From NCBI GenBank assembly GCA_041476585.1, contig JBGOTT010000298.1, positions 1-5,230 on the forward strand: 5,230 nt of DNA, in the 5' to 3' direction. A program made the position numbers and the translations under genes. Below the pieces are notes generated by a model. That model saw only the letters and a list, made by a program, of their open reading frames with translations, made no database searches and was not told the DNA's origin. The first letter of the stretch is position 1, and each line of letters begins with the position of its first letter. The stretch comes from JADGRQ01 sp041476585 (GTDB taxonomy: Bacteria; Pseudomonadota; Gammaproteobacteria; Burkholderiales; SG8-39). Shown one piece after another: positions 5,085 to 5,230 of the stretch.

Positions 5085-5230
5085 CAACGTCCTCCCATTG
5101 ACCTCGGGAGCACACGCGAGACTCGGCCGTCGCGATACTGCGGCGCTCGAGCTTAGCGCGGCGGCGGCGCGACTAACGCCCGGGCGGTTGGGGTGCTACC
5201 TGTTGCCATCCCCCGGGACATTGCCTCACA
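5085..5230. other. Unassigned sequence at the right end
   Basis: These 146 bases hold no gene, repeat or regulatory site that I can support. A minus-strand frame open from the right edge down to a stop at 5153-5155 could be the tail of a gene lying outside the window, but its translation is a low-complexity Pro/Ala/Arg stretch and is not recognisable. Confidence 0.4.

Noticed and set aside
5153..5230. Tail of a minus-strand gene entering from the right edge
   Set aside because: The frame is only 25 codons long with a low-complexity translation and no recognisable motif, so it is not supportable.

Overview
The window looks like an accessory stretch of a GC-rich alphaproteobacterial chromosome, probably Hyphomicrobiales (Bradyrhizobium-like). 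This rests on codon and base composition, on a Crp/Fnr regulator of a type common there, and on a dispersed palindromic repeat (core TGGGTCG) that I associate with that group. No rRNA, tRNA or CRISPR array is visible.

Layout. (1) 1-655, minus: a Crp/Fnr-family transcription regulator, nearly complete but cut by the left edge. (2) 786-1346, minus: a secreted PEBP/YbcL-like protein. (3) 1347-1707: a divergent intergenic region with a degenerate repeat copy, a 14-bp palindrome and a strong hairpin. (4) 1708-2460, plus: a Tat-signal Rossmann-fold protein resembling NADPH-dependent F420 reductases. (5) 2630-4687, plus: a 685-residue reductive dehalogenase-like (RdhA) protein with an internally duplicated corrinoid-binding type fold and two [4Fe-4S] motifs. 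It has no Tat signal and no RdhB membrane anchor beside it. (6) 4768-5074: a short, internally deleted IS110-family (IS1111-like) insertion element that keeps both ends and the first ~31 codons of its transposase. (7) 5085-5230: nothing I can identify.

Two points stand out. First, a cytoplasmic-type RdhA stands alone, with no anchor, no fused reductase and no adjacent corrinoid or ferredoxin gene. Second, the IS110 remnant has split one copy of the palindromic repeat. Removing 4768-5074 rejoins the flanks into a perfect hairpin with 13-bp arms and a GGGTCG loop, which defines the insertion point to within a base. Each of the four intergenic gaps carries a full or degenerate copy of this repeat.

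I see no convincing operon. The genes are separated by 130-360 bp spacers, each with its own leader, and the two left-hand genes point away from the two right-hand ones. Any functional link between the regulator, the PEBP protein, the Tat protein and the RdhA protein is unproven.
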